Shown here: positions 26,239-34,689 of the stretch, piece after piece
Layout of the letters: every line of letters begins with the position of its first letter
Numbering within the stretch: position 1 is the first letter of the stretch
Origin: Mameliella sp. MMSF_3455
Lineage (GTDB): Bacteria; Pseudomonadota; Alphaproteobacteria; Rhodobacterales; Rhodobacteraceae
Assembly: GCF_030733205.1 (NCBI RefSeq)
Contig: NZ_JASHJL010000002.1
Location: 124,001 to 188,000 of the forward strand
DNA length: 64,000 bases
Direction: 5' to 3'
The notes under the pieces: generated by a model
The model's database searches: none
Seen by the model: only the letters and a program-made list of their open reading frames with translations
What the model was told of the DNA's origin: nothing
Made by a program: the position numbers and the translations under genes

Positions 26239-26934
26239 CTAGCGCACCGCCACCACAGGATGCGGCACGGCGGCGGCCAGGAAGACGGCCACGAAAAAGA
26301 CGATGGAGGCCGCGACCACCATGCCGTGCCAGATCGTGTTGTGAAACCGCAGGCGCGAGGCCATCAAGAAAGGCGTCCCTATGGAATAGAGCACGCCGCC
26401 CACCACCATCAGTACGCAGACCGACAGCGGCAGCGCCGCCAGCAGGTCCCAGCCGCCGATCACCACCGCCCAGCCAGTGCCGAGGCACATCAGCACCGCC
26501 AACCCGGCGGGCAAGCGCCGTTTGAACAACGTCACGGCCGCTGCCCCGGCCGCCGCGCTCCAGACCGCGGCGAGCAGGCCGGACCCGGTGCCCGACAACA
26601 GCGCGAAAGGCGTGTAGGTGCCAGCGATTTTCAGGTGGATGGCCGACATGTCGAGCCGCCGGAACAGATCCGTCAGGTGCGGGCGCCCGACATGGTTGTA
26701 CAGCAGAGAGGCGGTCAGCATCACGATCAGCGTGCCGCCGTAGATCGAAACACCGACGATCCCCGCCGCGTCCCCGCGCCAGACCGCGGTCAGCGTGATC
26801 AGAACCGGCACCGCCGCCAGCGCAAGCACCAGCGCAACCATGTGCACGGCCATGTCACTGGCCCGCTCCGCCGGGCTGTAGTCCCGCTCTACCCGGTCAG
26901 GCAGGGCGTTGGAAATGTCCCGTTTCGCCATCAT
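26239..26934 (-). CDS. Hemolysin III family (PAQR-type) membrane protein
   Basis: A 231-residue inner membrane protein with about seven hydrophobic segments. The first part holds the family marker PAERASDMAVHMVALVLALAA (residues 19-39), then SLLYNHV and RLDMSAIHLKIAGTYTPF, which contain the conserved histidines and aspartate of the PAQR/YqfA group. Despite the name, most members are not toxins; the function is unknown. No partner is evident. Confidence 0.85.
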   Translation of the reverse strand: MMAKRDISNALPDRVERDYSPAERASDMAVHMVALVLALAAVPVLITLTAVWRGDAAGIVGVSIYGGTLIVMLTASLLYNHVGRPHLTDLFRRLDMSAIHLKIAGTYTPFALLSGTGSGLLAAVWSAAAGAAAVTLFKRRLPAGLAVLMCLGTGWAVVIGGWDLLAALPLSVCVLMVVGGVLYSIGTPFLMASRLRFHNTIWHGMVVAASIVFFVAVFLAAAVPHPVVAVR

Positions 26935-27009
26935 GAGGTTAGGGTATCCGCACCACGATCGAATGCAAATACCTTGGCACGAAAGGGTAAGCGCTTCGTG
27001 ACCGACGGT

Positions 27010-27032
27010 GAGGGGCGCGATACACGCCCCTC
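27010..27032 (-). terminator. GC-rich hairpin after the pirin gene
   Basis: GAGGGGCG at 27010-27017 pairs with CGCCCCTC at 27025-27032 across a seven-base loop, nine bases after the stop of the pirin gene. There is no T-run, so termination would be weak or Rho-assisted. Confidence 0.45.
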
Positions 27033-27040
27033 GCCCCGGA

Positions 27041-27952
27041 TCAATGCGCGGGCTTGATGAAGGTGCCGTTGTGCAGGTCCTGCATGGCCTTGCGCAACTC
27101 GCCTTGGGTGTTCATCACGATGGGCCCGTGCCAGGCCACCGGCTCCTGAATAGGCTTGCCCGCGACCAGCAGAAAGCGCACCCCCTCCGGTCCCGCGCTC
27201 ACCTTGACCTCGTCGCCGTTGCCAAAGCGCACCAGCGTGCGGTTGCCCGACATGTCGCGGATGTTGACCTCTTGCCCGCCGAACTCCTTCTCGACGCGCA
27301 CGCCGATCGGATCCGCGGCCTCGGCAAAACGTCCGGCCCCGGCAAAGACATAGGCAAAGGCATTCGCCCGCGTGTCGATGGGCAGCACCTTGGTCACGTT
27401 CGGCGGCACCGATACATCGAGGTACAGCGGATCGGCGGCGATTCCGTCGACCGGCCCGCGCTTGCCCCAGAAAGAGCCCGTGACAACCTTCACCCGGGTG
27501 CCGTCATCGTCGATGATCTCGGGGATATCCGCGCCCTGGATGTCCTGGTAGCGCGGCGCCGTCATCTTCAGCGAGGAGGGCAGATTCGCCCATAGCTGAA
27601 AGCCGTGCATCTGCCCCTTGGCGTTCCCGCGCGGCATTTCCTGGTGCAGGATGCCCGACCCTGCGGTCATCCATTGCACGGAACCCGCGCCCAGCACCCC
27701 CTCGTTGCCCAGGGAATCGCCGTGCGTCACCTCGCCCTCCAGCACATAGGTGATGGTCTCGATCCCCCGGTGCGGGTGCCAGGGAAAGCCTTTCAGGTAA
27801 TGCGCCGGATCCTCGTTGCGGAAGTCGTCGAGCAACAGGAAGGGATCGCTTTCGCTTGTATCGCCAAAGCCGAAGACGCGGTGCAGATGCACGCCGGCGC
27901 CCTCCATCGTGGGCTGCGCGGCGGATTGAGAGGTGACAGGTCGGAAAGTCAT
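27041..27952 (-). CDS. Pirin family protein
   Basis: A 303-residue bicupin. The N-terminal cupin has the metal-binding pattern WHPHRGIETITYVLEG with HGDSLG after it and HQEMP further on, as in pirins that act as quercetinases or redox-sensing cofactors. The C-terminal cupin has lost the histidines, as is normal. The ATG at 27952 is followed directly by the family segment. Upstream (28051) lies the zinc-finger gene in the same direction. Confidence 0.9.
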   Translation of the reverse strand: MTFRPVTSQSAAQPTMEGAGVHLHRVFGFGDTSESDPFLLLDDFRNEDPAHYLKGFPWHPHRGIETITYVLEGEVTHGDSLGNEGVLGAGSVQWMTAGSGILHQEMPRGNAKGQMHGFQLWANLPSSLKMTAPRYQDIQGADIPEIIDDDGTRVKVVTGSFWGKRGPVDGIAADPLYLDVSVPPNVTKVLPIDTRANAFAYVFAGAGRFAEAADPIGVRVEKEFGGQEVNIRDMSGNRTLVRFGNGDEVKVSAGPEGVRFLLVAGKPIQEPVAWHGPIVMNTQGELRKAMQDLHNGTFIKPAH

Positions 27953-28050
27953 GGCAAACTCCTCATCGGTTTGCCACTACATAAGGCGCGCGGCGCACCG
28001 CCCCAATCACCACCCGCGCACAGATCCTGTGACGCGCGTCACACTGGCGC

Positions 28051-28230
28051 TCAGGCCTTGCCCTCGAAATCCTTGTGGACGTATTTCGCGTCGCAGTAGG
28101 GACACTCGACAAAACCGGTCTCAAGCGGGATCTGCAACCATACCCGGGGATGGCCCAGGGCCCCTTCACCGCCGTCACAGGCGATGCGATAGCTCTCGAC
28201 AATCTTGGTCTCGGGCGCTTGGGTCGTCAT
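28051..28230 (-). CDS. Zinc-finger (CHCC) protein, NDUFS6-like complex I accessory subunit
   Basis: A 59-residue protein with a Cys18-His27-Cys43-Cys46 zinc site ([18 protein letters not shown] and [13 protein letters not shown]). The pattern matches the zf-CHCC family, the bacterial relatives of the NDUFS6 subunit of respiratory complex I in alphaproteobacteria. AAGGGAA lies before the ATG at 28230. It is not next to nuo genes, which is usual for this subunit. Confidence 0.88.
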   Translation of the reverse strand: MTTQAPETKIVESYRIACDGGEGALGHPRVWLQIPLETGFVECPYCDAKYVHKDFEGKA

Positions 28231-28267
28231 CTGGTTCCCTTTCGCGATGCTCTGGCCTATTTGCCTT

Positions 28268-29233
28268 ATGACCAAAGCGGAGAAGGGGAGCAAGCCGTTG
28301 GACAAGGGGCAGAATGACGCCGCAATCCGCATCGAGGGCCTGACCAAGACCTATGCAGGCGGCAAACAGGCGCTGAAGGGCGTCGACCTGAACGTGCCCG
28401 CGGGCTCGGTTTTCGGCCTGCTGGGGCCGAATGGCGCGGGAAAATCGACGCTGATCAACATTCTCGCCGGGCTGGTCATCAAGACCGCCGGCCAGGTGCA
28501 GATCTGGGGCTGGGACCAGGACCGCAACCCGCGACAAAGCCGCGCCGCCATCGGCGTCATGCCGCAGGAACTCAACCTCGACCCGTTCTTTAGCCCGCGC
28601 GGCGCGCTGGAGGTGCAGGCCGGACTCTACGGCGTGCCGAAATCGCAGCGCCGGACCGATGAGATCCTGGAGATGGTCGGTCTCAGCGACAAGGCAGAGG
28701 CCTATGCCCGCACCTTGTCGGGCGGCATGCGGCGCCGCCTCCTGCTGGCCAAGGCGCTGGTGCATTCACCGCAGGTGCTGGTGCTGGACGAACCCACGGC
28801 CGGCGTCGACATCGAGCTGCGCCAGATGCTCTGGACCAATGTCCGCAAGCTCAACCGCGAACGCGGCATGACCATCATCCTGACAACCCACTACCTCGAA
28901 GAGGCCGAGGAGATGTGCGACGAGATCGCCATCATCAACCACGGACAGCTGGTGGCGCAGGACAGCACCTCGAACCTGCTGGGGCGGCTTGACGCCCGCA
29001 CCATGGTGATCCAACCCGAAGAAACGCCGGAGAAACTGCCGCAGGCCGAAGGCATCGAAGCCGAGACCCGCTCCGACGGCAGTCTCGCCCTCACCTATCG
29101 GTCGACCCAGACCCGCGCCGAAGAGGTGCTGGCCGCGGTCCAATCCGCCGGGATCCGCATCCGCGAGCTGAGGACCGAGGAGCCGGACCTCGAGGATGTC
29201 TTCCTCGCCCTCACCAGCAGCACGGCGGCCTGA
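28268..29233 (+). CDS. ABC transporter ATP-binding protein (CcmA/DrrA type), no permease adjacent
   Basis: A 321-residue ATPase. Walker A is GPNGAGKS at 53-60, followed by [11 protein letters not shown] (Q-loop), [13 protein letters not shown] (signature), [12 protein letters not shown] (Walker B) and [14 protein letters not shown] (switch). Residues 235-321 form a C-terminal domain as in multidrug or polysaccharide export ATPases such as DrrA. No membrane partner gene lies beside it; the next gene is convergent. A later in-frame TTG at 28301 is also possible as start. Confidence 0.87.
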   Translation: MTKAEKGSKPLDKGQNDAAIRIEGLTKTYAGGKQALKGVDLNVPAGSVFGLLGPNGAGKSTLINILAGLVIKTAGQVQIWGWDQDRNPRQSRAAIGVMPQELNLDPFFSPRGALEVQAGLYGVPKSQRRTDEILEMVGLSDKAEAYARTLSGGMRRRLLLAKALVHSPQVLVLDEPTAGVDIELRQMLWTNVRKLNRERGMTIILTTHYLEEAEEMCDEIAIINHGQLVAQDSTSNLLGRLDARTMVIQPEETPEKLPQAEGIEAETRSDGSLALTYRSTQTRAEEVLAAVQSAGIRIRELRTEEPDLEDVFLALTSSTAA

Positions 29234-29251
29234 ACGCGCCGGATCATTTTT

Positions 29252-29304
29252 GAGTATTTTCAGAGAGAAGAAACCCCGCTGCTTCTTCTCTCCGGAAAAT
29301 ACTC
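29252..29304. repeat. Two inverted copies of the intergenic repeat forming a long hairpin
   Basis: GAGTATTTTC (29252-29261) with AGAGAAGAA (29264-29272) is followed, after the loop ACCCCGCTGC, by TTCTTCTCT (29283-29291) and GAAAATACTC (29295-29304). This makes an almost perfect 53-base stem-loop between convergent genes. It is two copies of the GGAGTATTTT-AGAGAAGAA repeat in opposite orientation and may terminate transcription both ways. Confidence 0.75.
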
Positions 29305-29434
29305 CTGGCATGCGTCATCCGCCTGCCAGCCATTTGCCAGAGGCGGCGGCTCCCCACACACCCCGAGCCCGCAGGCCAAAGGCCGGAGGCCGACGGGCGA
29401 GACGTCCTGTGCGCCCCCAGGGCGCGCTTCTGGA

Positions 29435-29803
29435 TCAAGCCTTGGCCAGCATCCGGCCCAGCGGACGCCCCGCCAGGATATGAACGTGCAGATGCGGCAC
29501 TTCCTGCACGCCGTCTCTGCCCGCGTTGGAAATCAGCCGGTAGCCTCCGGCCTCCAGACCTTCCATCCGGCAAACCTCGCCGATCACCCGGTTGAAATCC
29601 AGGATCTCGGCATCCGTCGCCTCTTGCACGAAATGGTCGTAGCAGACGTAGGCGCCCTTGGGGATCACCAACACATGCACCGGCGCCTGCGGATAGATGT
29701 CGCGAAAGGCCAGCGTGTGCTCTGTCTCCAGCACCGTCTTGTTTGGGATCTCGCCGGTCAGGATCTTGGCGAAGATGTTTTTCGGGTCGTAGGTATAGGC
29801 CAT
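29435..29803 (-). CDS. HIT family (HINT-type) nucleotide-binding protein
   Basis: A 122-residue histidine triad protein. The triad is VPHLHVHILAG with His104, His106 and His108, and NPKN-like KNIFAKILTGEIP near the start is typical of HINT. Members hydrolyse AMP-lysine or other nucleotide phosphoramidates. The gene is monocistronic between the repeat hairpin and the next glycosyltransferase gene. Confidence 0.93.
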   Translation of the reverse strand: MAYTYDPKNIFAKILTGEIPNKTVLETEHTLAFRDIYPQAPVHVLVIPKGAYVCYDHFVQEATDAEILDFNRVIGEVCRMEGLEAGGYRLISNAGRDGVQEVPHLHVHILAGRPLGRMLAKA

Positions 29804-29923
29804 GCCGCGCGTCCTGCTGCTGTTGTGTCGGGTGGAAGCCCTGCCCCGGCCGCCGGGACGGATCTTGCTCTTGGCATAGCTCCTGCAGCGCAGAACGCCA
29901 CCGCTTTCTTGGACCGCGGTAGC

Positions 29924-31498
29924 TCAATCCGCTAAAAACCGATCCAGTGCCACGATCTCCTGCGCGACACTTGCCGGCACCGAAAGAAAGCCGGCCACCG
30001 CCCGGGCATGGGCCTCGCGCGGATCTGTTTCGCGCAGGCGCAGGTGGTTGTCGAACTTGGCGTCCCGGATGCGGTCGCTTTCGTGCAGCAGATCATTGCG
30101 GACGGTGGGCAGCAAACGCGCCAATGCTTCCGGCGGGGTCCGCTCACCGGCAAGCCCCGAACGCATGGCATGACCGGCCAGGTCGGCGTCCGAGAAGTGA
30201 CACTCGATCTCCAGCATCCGCGTCTGCGCCCGGTCGCGGCCGAAATCCTCCAGCAGATCGAGGTTGGCCGGATCCATGCAGATCACCAGTCGGTCGCTCT
30301 CGTAGTAGTCATACAGCATCCGCATCAGCGCCCGGCGGTGGCGGTGGCGCTTGGACATGGTGGACTGGATACCGCCAAGGTCCGGCAGGGGACAGGCGTC
30401 CTCGTTGAACAGATACTCGATGCAGGGAATGTTTGTCATCTGGCGGATGCGGGCGGTCAAACGCTTGGCAACATGCCATTTCTTGCAGATCACGATCAGC
30501 AATTCGCGTTCGCGCCCCAGGCTGCTTTCGGTCTCCCAGAAGCGTGGCGCGAAGCGGCGCCCCGTCCGACCGCGTTCGGTCAGGAAACGGTACAGCGACG
30601 AACCCTCGTTCGAGATCTGGAACCGCGCCGTTTCGGCGGCATAGAGCACGCCGAGGCGGCGGCGCAACTCGGTTGCCTCGGGGCTGATCTTGCGGGCGAA
30701 CAGGTAATCCTGGCTCAGCAACAGGTCATAGTGATCGTTGTAGAAATTCACCGGCATCCCGTAGTCGGTGAACAGCAGGAAGGTCAGTGTGCGGCTTTCG
30801 ATCTCGTGCTCGGGCACGAGATGGCGGACGAGGGTCTGGAAAAAGGTCTCATCCGGGATCCATGTACTTGCGAAAAAGCGCACCACGTCGCGGCGCGTCT
30901 TCACGAAATCCAGGATCCATTCGATCGTGCGACGGCGCAGGCACCACCACTGGCTGCCGATCATCACCTCGATGTCGTCCGGGATCTTTCGCGTCAGGCG
31001 CAGCCGTTTCTGCGCCTCGAACATCGCGTAGAACAGGCGCTTCTGGGTGCGTTCGTTGAACCAGTGGCGGTAGATCAGGCGTTCTTCCTTCCAGCCGGTC
31101 TTGATCCAGTCCGACTGAAAGTAATCAAAGCTCTCGATGTAGTCGCATTCGCGCCGGTCCAGAAAGGCATGGGCATATTCGGCGGACTTGATCGCCATGC
31201 AATCGCCCGAGACCATGTAGAAATGCGTCGCACGCGGAAAGGCGTCCACGGCCGCCTCGACCGCGTTCAGCGTGGCGCGCACTAGGCTCCATTCCCCCCA
31301 GCCGCATTTGATCCGCCGGGCGAAGACCACGTTAGGATTGTCCTTGAGCGCGGTCTTGATACGGGCAAAGTCCTGCGCCCCGGCGCGGGCGTCGAAATGG
31401 ATCGAAATGTAATCGCCGACGGCGGTCAGGCTCTGCGCCTGCTTGACGATGGCGTCAGGATCCTTGTGACACAAAAGGATGAAGGCAATTTTCGCCAT
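29924..31498 (-). CDS. GT14-like glycosyltransferase with DUF5928-type C-terminus (second copy)
   Basis: A 524-residue paralogue of the protein at 3681-5381. Landmarks are at the same residues: IHFDAR at 33-38, FYMVSGDC at 93-100, GSQWWCL at 181-187 and WIPDETFFQTL at 213-223. The N-terminus AKIAFILLCHKDPD resembles core-2/xylosyltransferase proteins. The first ATG with this strand is 31498. It is divergent from a sulfotransferase gene over a 130-base promoter region. It probably adds a branching sugar (GlcNAc or xylose) to a surface glycan; the donor is unproven. Confidence 0.85.
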   Translation of the reverse strand: MAKIAFILLCHKDPDAIVKQAQSLTAVGDYISIHFDARAGAQDFARIKTALKDNPNVVFARRIKCGWGEWSLVRATLNAVEAAVDAFPRATHFYMVSGDCMAIKSAEYAHAFLDRRECDYIESFDYFQSDWIKTGWKEERLIYRHWFNERTQKRLFYAMFEAQKRLRLTRKIPDDIEVMIGSQWWCLRRRTIEWILDFVKTRRDVVRFFASTWIPDETFFQTLVRHLVPEHEIESRTLTFLLFTDYGMPVNFYNDHYDLLLSQDYLFARKISPEATELRRRLGVLYAAETARFQISNEGSSLYRFLTERGRTGRRFAPRFWETESSLGRERELLIVICKKWHVAKRLTARIRQMTNIPCIEYLFNEDACPLPDLGGIQSTMSKRHRHRRALMRMLYDYYESDRLVICMDPANLDLLEDFGRDRAQTRMLEIECHFSDADLAGHAMRSGLAGERTPPEALARLLPTVRNDLLHESDRIRDAKFDNHLRLRETDPREAHARAVAGFLSVPASVAQEIVALDRFLAD

Positions 31499-31628
31499 CC
31501 AGAGAACCAATCGCCCCAATTTCGCCCGATTGTTTATGTTGATAGAGGTGAATTTCTGTTGAATAAACCTGCTTTGCGCGGATTTTCCGCCGGGATGCGC
31601 CACGGCAGGCGGCAAGGAGACAAGACGG

Positions 31629-32447
31629 ATGGGGTTTCCCGGCACATGGATGACCGAGAGCGAAAGCGTCTTGTATCGCGTCGTGCCCAAATGCGCCTGC
31701 TCGACGATCGGGCAGATCCTCTACTATTCGGACCACGGCGCTTTTTTCGACGGTGACATCCACGACGCCAGGCAGGGCCTGCACAAATGGGCGCAGGACC
31801 ACAGTCAGCCGATCATCAGCGCCAACGTGAAAACGCGCAACGCCTACGCCTTCACCTGCGTGCGGAACCCCTATAGCCGCGTCCTGTCCAGCTTTTTCGA
31901 CAAGATCTGCGGCATCCAGCGCAATGGCAAACGCTATCGCGGCAACATGGTCCCGCTGCTCATGCAGAAATACGGGGTCGAGGTGGGCGATCCGGAAAAC
32001 GGGTTCCAATTCGACCAGGTGCGCAGTTTCCGACGTTTCCTGCTGTTCGCGCGCGACACGATCCGCTGGCGCCGCCCGATGGAGCCGGACATCCACTGGT
32101 CGGCCATCTCAGGCCATGTCGGCACCTTCATCGTGAACGGCGGGCGCTATGACCGCATCATCTGGACGGAAAAGTTCAACGAGGGGATGCGGGACGTGCT
32201 GGACCACATCCAGACGCCCCACCCGATCGACCTGACCGCCATTCCCCGGTTCAACGAATCCGAGGGCCACGGGCCGAAACGCGCGCATCCGGTCGAGGAT
32301 TACTTCGACGATCTGTCGATGCACCTGGTCAAGGAAATCTATGGCCGGGATTTCGACCTGTTCAAATACGATTTCGACAACCCGGGCAACAAGCTGCCCG
32401 TGGGTGAAATCGACCTGGACGAGGTGCACGCCAAGCTGGGCGACTGA
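31629..32447 (+). CDS. Carbohydrate sulfotransferase (Sulfotransfer_2 family)
   Basis: A 272-residue PAPS-dependent sulfotransferase. VPKCACSTI at 19-27 is the 5'-phosphosulfate loop and CVRNPYSRVLSSFFDK at 77-92 is the 3'-phosphate site, as in chondroitin and HNK-1 sulfotransferases. It has no signal peptide, so it would act on a cytosolic, lipid- or protein-linked glycan. It is divergent from the second GT14-like gene, repeating the pairing seen at 3681-6815. Confidence 0.85.
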   Translation: MGFPGTWMTESESVLYRVVPKCACSTIGQILYYSDHGAFFDGDIHDARQGLHKWAQDHSQPIISANVKTRNAYAFTCVRNPYSRVLSSFFDKICGIQRNGKRYRGNMVPLLMQKYGVEVGDPENGFQFDQVRSFRRFLLFARDTIRWRRPMEPDIHWSAISGHVGTFIVNGGRYDRIIWTEKFNEGMRDVLDHIQTPHPIDLTAIPRFNESEGHGPKRAHPVEDYFDDLSMHLVKEIYGRDFDLFKYDFDNPGNKLPVGEIDLDEVHAKLGD

Positions 32448-32469
32448 CCGCCCGGCCCGGCGCTTGGGC

Positions 32470-32919
32470 TCAGGCTTCCAATGCCTTGATCATGTCGACC
32501 CGGGTTCCGTGGCGGCCGCCTTCGAATTCGGTTTCCAGGAAGGCATCCACGATTTCCAGCGCCAGCCCCTCGCCCACGACGCGGGCGCCCAGCGACAGGA
32601 TCTGCGCGTCGTTGTGCGCACGGATCATGCGCGCGGAAAACGGATCGGCGCAGACCCCGCAGCGGATGCCCGACACCTTGTTTGCCGCCATCATGATGCC
32701 CTGCCCGGTCCCGCAGAGGATGATGCCGAGCGCGCAATCGCCCGAAGCCACCTTGCGCGCGGCGGCGGCACCATGTTCGGGGTAATGGGTGCTTTCGGGC
32801 GATGTCGGGCCGATGTCCACCGCCTCCCAGCCCTTCGCCTCGATGTGCCGGGCGATGGCCTGGCGCAGGTCGATGGCGGCGTGGTCGCTGGAAAGCACGA
32901 TGCGTTTGCTGTCGGTCAT
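32470..32919 (-). CDS. rpiB: Ribose-5-phosphate isomerase B
   Basis: A 149-residue RpiB/LacAB isomerase that converts ribose-5-phosphate and ribulose-5-phosphate. SSDHAAIDLR at the start, CGTGQGIMMAANK with the catalytic cysteine, and GIRCGVCADPFSARMIRAHNDAQILSLG-type segments (residues about 85-112) are diagnostic. It may instead handle allose-6-phosphate. It ends 22 bases from the stop of the convergent sulfotransferase gene. Confidence 0.93.
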   Translation of the reverse strand: MTDSKRIVLSSDHAAIDLRQAIARHIEAKGWEAVDIGPTSPESTHYPEHGAAAARKVASGDCALGIILCGTGQGIMMAANKVSGIRCGVCADPFSARMIRAHNDAQILSLGARVVGEGLALEIVDAFLETEFEGGRHGTRVDMIKALEA

Positions 32920-33021
32920 GGCGTCTGTGTTCCGTTTCCGGGGGATATCCAGGGGTTCGCGGCAGCCTCTACCACGCTGCCTGCCTGCTGTCCTGCCGAA
33001 AGACGCCGCAGGGGCGCGGTG

Positions 33022-33612
33022 TCAGCCCAGTTCGCCCGAGGGAATGATCTGGAAGAACTGCCCGGACGACCAGACCCCGAACCAGCCATCGTGATGCGCG
33101 CCGTGATCCACCAGCCGGTAAAAGCTCTTGCGGTCGATCAGCGCCTCGAGGTTGGCCCGGATCAGGACGTAGGGCGACGGCTCGCCCGTCTCAGGATCGC
33201 GTTCCACCCGGATCGGGTGATCAGGACCCGCCGAGGCGAAATCGCCCACATGGGTCTCGAAGGTCAGCACCTGCGACTCGCCCTCGCCCTCCGCCTCGAA
33301 ATCGACGGCCACGAAAGGCGCGTCATCGACGGTGATCCCCACTTTCTCGACCGGAGTGACCAGAAAATAATCATCCCCGTCCTTGCGCAGAATCGAGGAA
33401 AACAGGCGCACCAGCTCGAATCTGCCGATGGGTGTGCCGAGGTAGAACCAGGTCCCGTCACGCGCTATACGCATGTCGAGATCGCCGCAGAAGGGCGGAT
33501 TCCACTTGTGCACGGGCGGCAGGCCCTTGCCTTTGCGGGCCTCTCTGGCCGAGGCGGCAAGGCCGTCGGCAGACGGGGTCACGAGATTTTGTCCGCTCAT
33601 AGTTTTTGCCAT
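33022..33612 (-). CDS. DUF1285 domain-containing protein
   Basis: A 196-residue soluble protein of unknown function. It matches the DUF1285 pattern: PPVHKWNPPFCGDLDMRIARDG, FYLGTPIGRFELVRLFSSIL, then YFLVTPVEKVGITVDDAPFVAVDF (given only as landmarks). The family has a two-domain PH-like fold. It could start at 33612 or at the ATG four codons later (33600). It is divergent from the MoxR operon with 57 bases between starts, an arrangement that suggests shared control. Confidence 0.85.
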   Translation of the reverse strand: MAKTMSGQNLVTPSADGLAASAREARKGKGLPPVHKWNPPFCGDLDMRIARDGTWFYLGTPIGRFELVRLFSSILRKDGDDYFLVTPVEKVGITVDDAPFVAVDFEAEGEGESQVLTFETHVGDFASAGPDHPIRVERDPETGEPSPYVLIRANLEALIDRKSFYRLVDHGAHHDGWFGVWSSGQFFQIIPSGELG

Positions 33613-33669
33613 TCCCTTCCCAGTCGATACATACTTACCCAAAGAGATAGTATGCAATGGAGAGATGAC

Positions 33670-34689
33670 ATGTCCGATCACGCAGGCGCGGCCGAGGATC
33701 TGGTCGCCGAGATCGAGGCGCTCGAGGACAAGCTGGCCGAGGCCAAGAAGTCGATCACCGCGCGCTTCATCGGACAGGAACGGGTCGTGGACCTGACGCT
33801 GTCGTCGCTCCTGTGCGGGGGGCACGCGCTGCTGATCGGCCTGCCGGGCCTTGGCAAGACGCGGCTGGTGGAAACCCTGTCGACGGTCATGGGTCTGAAC
33901 GGCAACCGGGTGCAGTTCACGCCGGACCTGATGCCCGCCGACATCCTCGGCTCCGAGGTGCTGGAAACCGGCGCGAATGGCGAGCGCACGTTCAAGTTCA
34001 TCGAAGGCCCGATCTTCTGCCAGTTGCTGATGGCGGACGAGATCAACCGCGCCTCCCCCCGGACTCAGTCGGCCCTGTTGCAGGCGATGCAGGAAAAGCA
34101 GGTCACGGTGGCCGGACAGACCCGCGCGCTGGAGGCGCCGTTCCACGTTCTCGCCACGCAGAACCCGATCGAACAGGAAGGCACCTATCCGCTGCCCGAG
34201 GCGCAGCTTGACCGTTTCCTTGTCCAGATCGACGTGGCCTACCCGGATCGCGGCACGGAAAAGGACATCCTGCTGGCCACCACCGGCACCGAAGAGGCGC
34301 AGTCGCACCAGGTGTTCACCGCTGCGGAACTGATCGCCGCGCAGACACTTCTGCGCCGGATGCCGGTGGGCGATGCGGTGGTCGAGATGATCCTCGACCT
34401 CGTGCGGGCGTTCCGTCCCTCTGATCCGTCTTCGCCGGAGCGCGTCAAGGACATCGTCGCCTGGGGCCCCGGCCCGCGCGCCGCTCAGGCGCTGATGCTG
34501 ACCGTTCGGGCCCGCGCCTTGTTGCAGGGCCGCCTTGCACCGTCGCCCGAGGATGTCCTGGACATGGCCAAGCCGGTTCTGGTGCACCGAATGGCGCTGA
34601 GCTTCTCTGCCCGCGCACGGGGTGAGGATCTGGGCGCACTGATCGACGAGGTCGCCGAGGGGCTGCGCCGGACCGAGGCCGCGGCGTGA
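33670..34689 (+). CDS. MoxR family AAA ATPase
   Basis: A 339-residue AAA+ ATPase of the MoxR chaperone group, which remodels vWA-type partners. Walker A is GLPGLGKT at 57-64 and Walker B is LLMADEIN at 119-126; ATQNPIEQEGTYPLPEAQLDRF holds the sensor 1 and arginine-finger region. GGAGAG lies before the ATG at 33670, which is preferred over the ATG at 33652. The stop overlaps the DUF58 gene by four bases. It is the first gene of a four-gene operon. Confidence 0.93.
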   Translation: MSDHAGAAEDLVAEIEALEDKLAEAKKSITARFIGQERVVDLTLSSLLCGGHALLIGLPGLGKTRLVETLSTVMGLNGNRVQFTPDLMPADILGSEVLETGANGERTFKFIEGPIFCQLLMADEINRASPRTQSALLQAMQEKQVTVAGQTRALEAPFHVLATQNPIEQEGTYPLPEAQLDRFLVQIDVAYPDRGTEKDILLATTGTEEAQSHQVFTAAELIAAQTLLRRMPVGDAVVEMILDLVRAFRPSDPSSPERVKDIVAWGPGPRAAQALMLTVRARALLQGRLAPSPEDVLDMAKPVLVHRMALSFSARARGEDLGALIDEVAEGLRRTEAAA

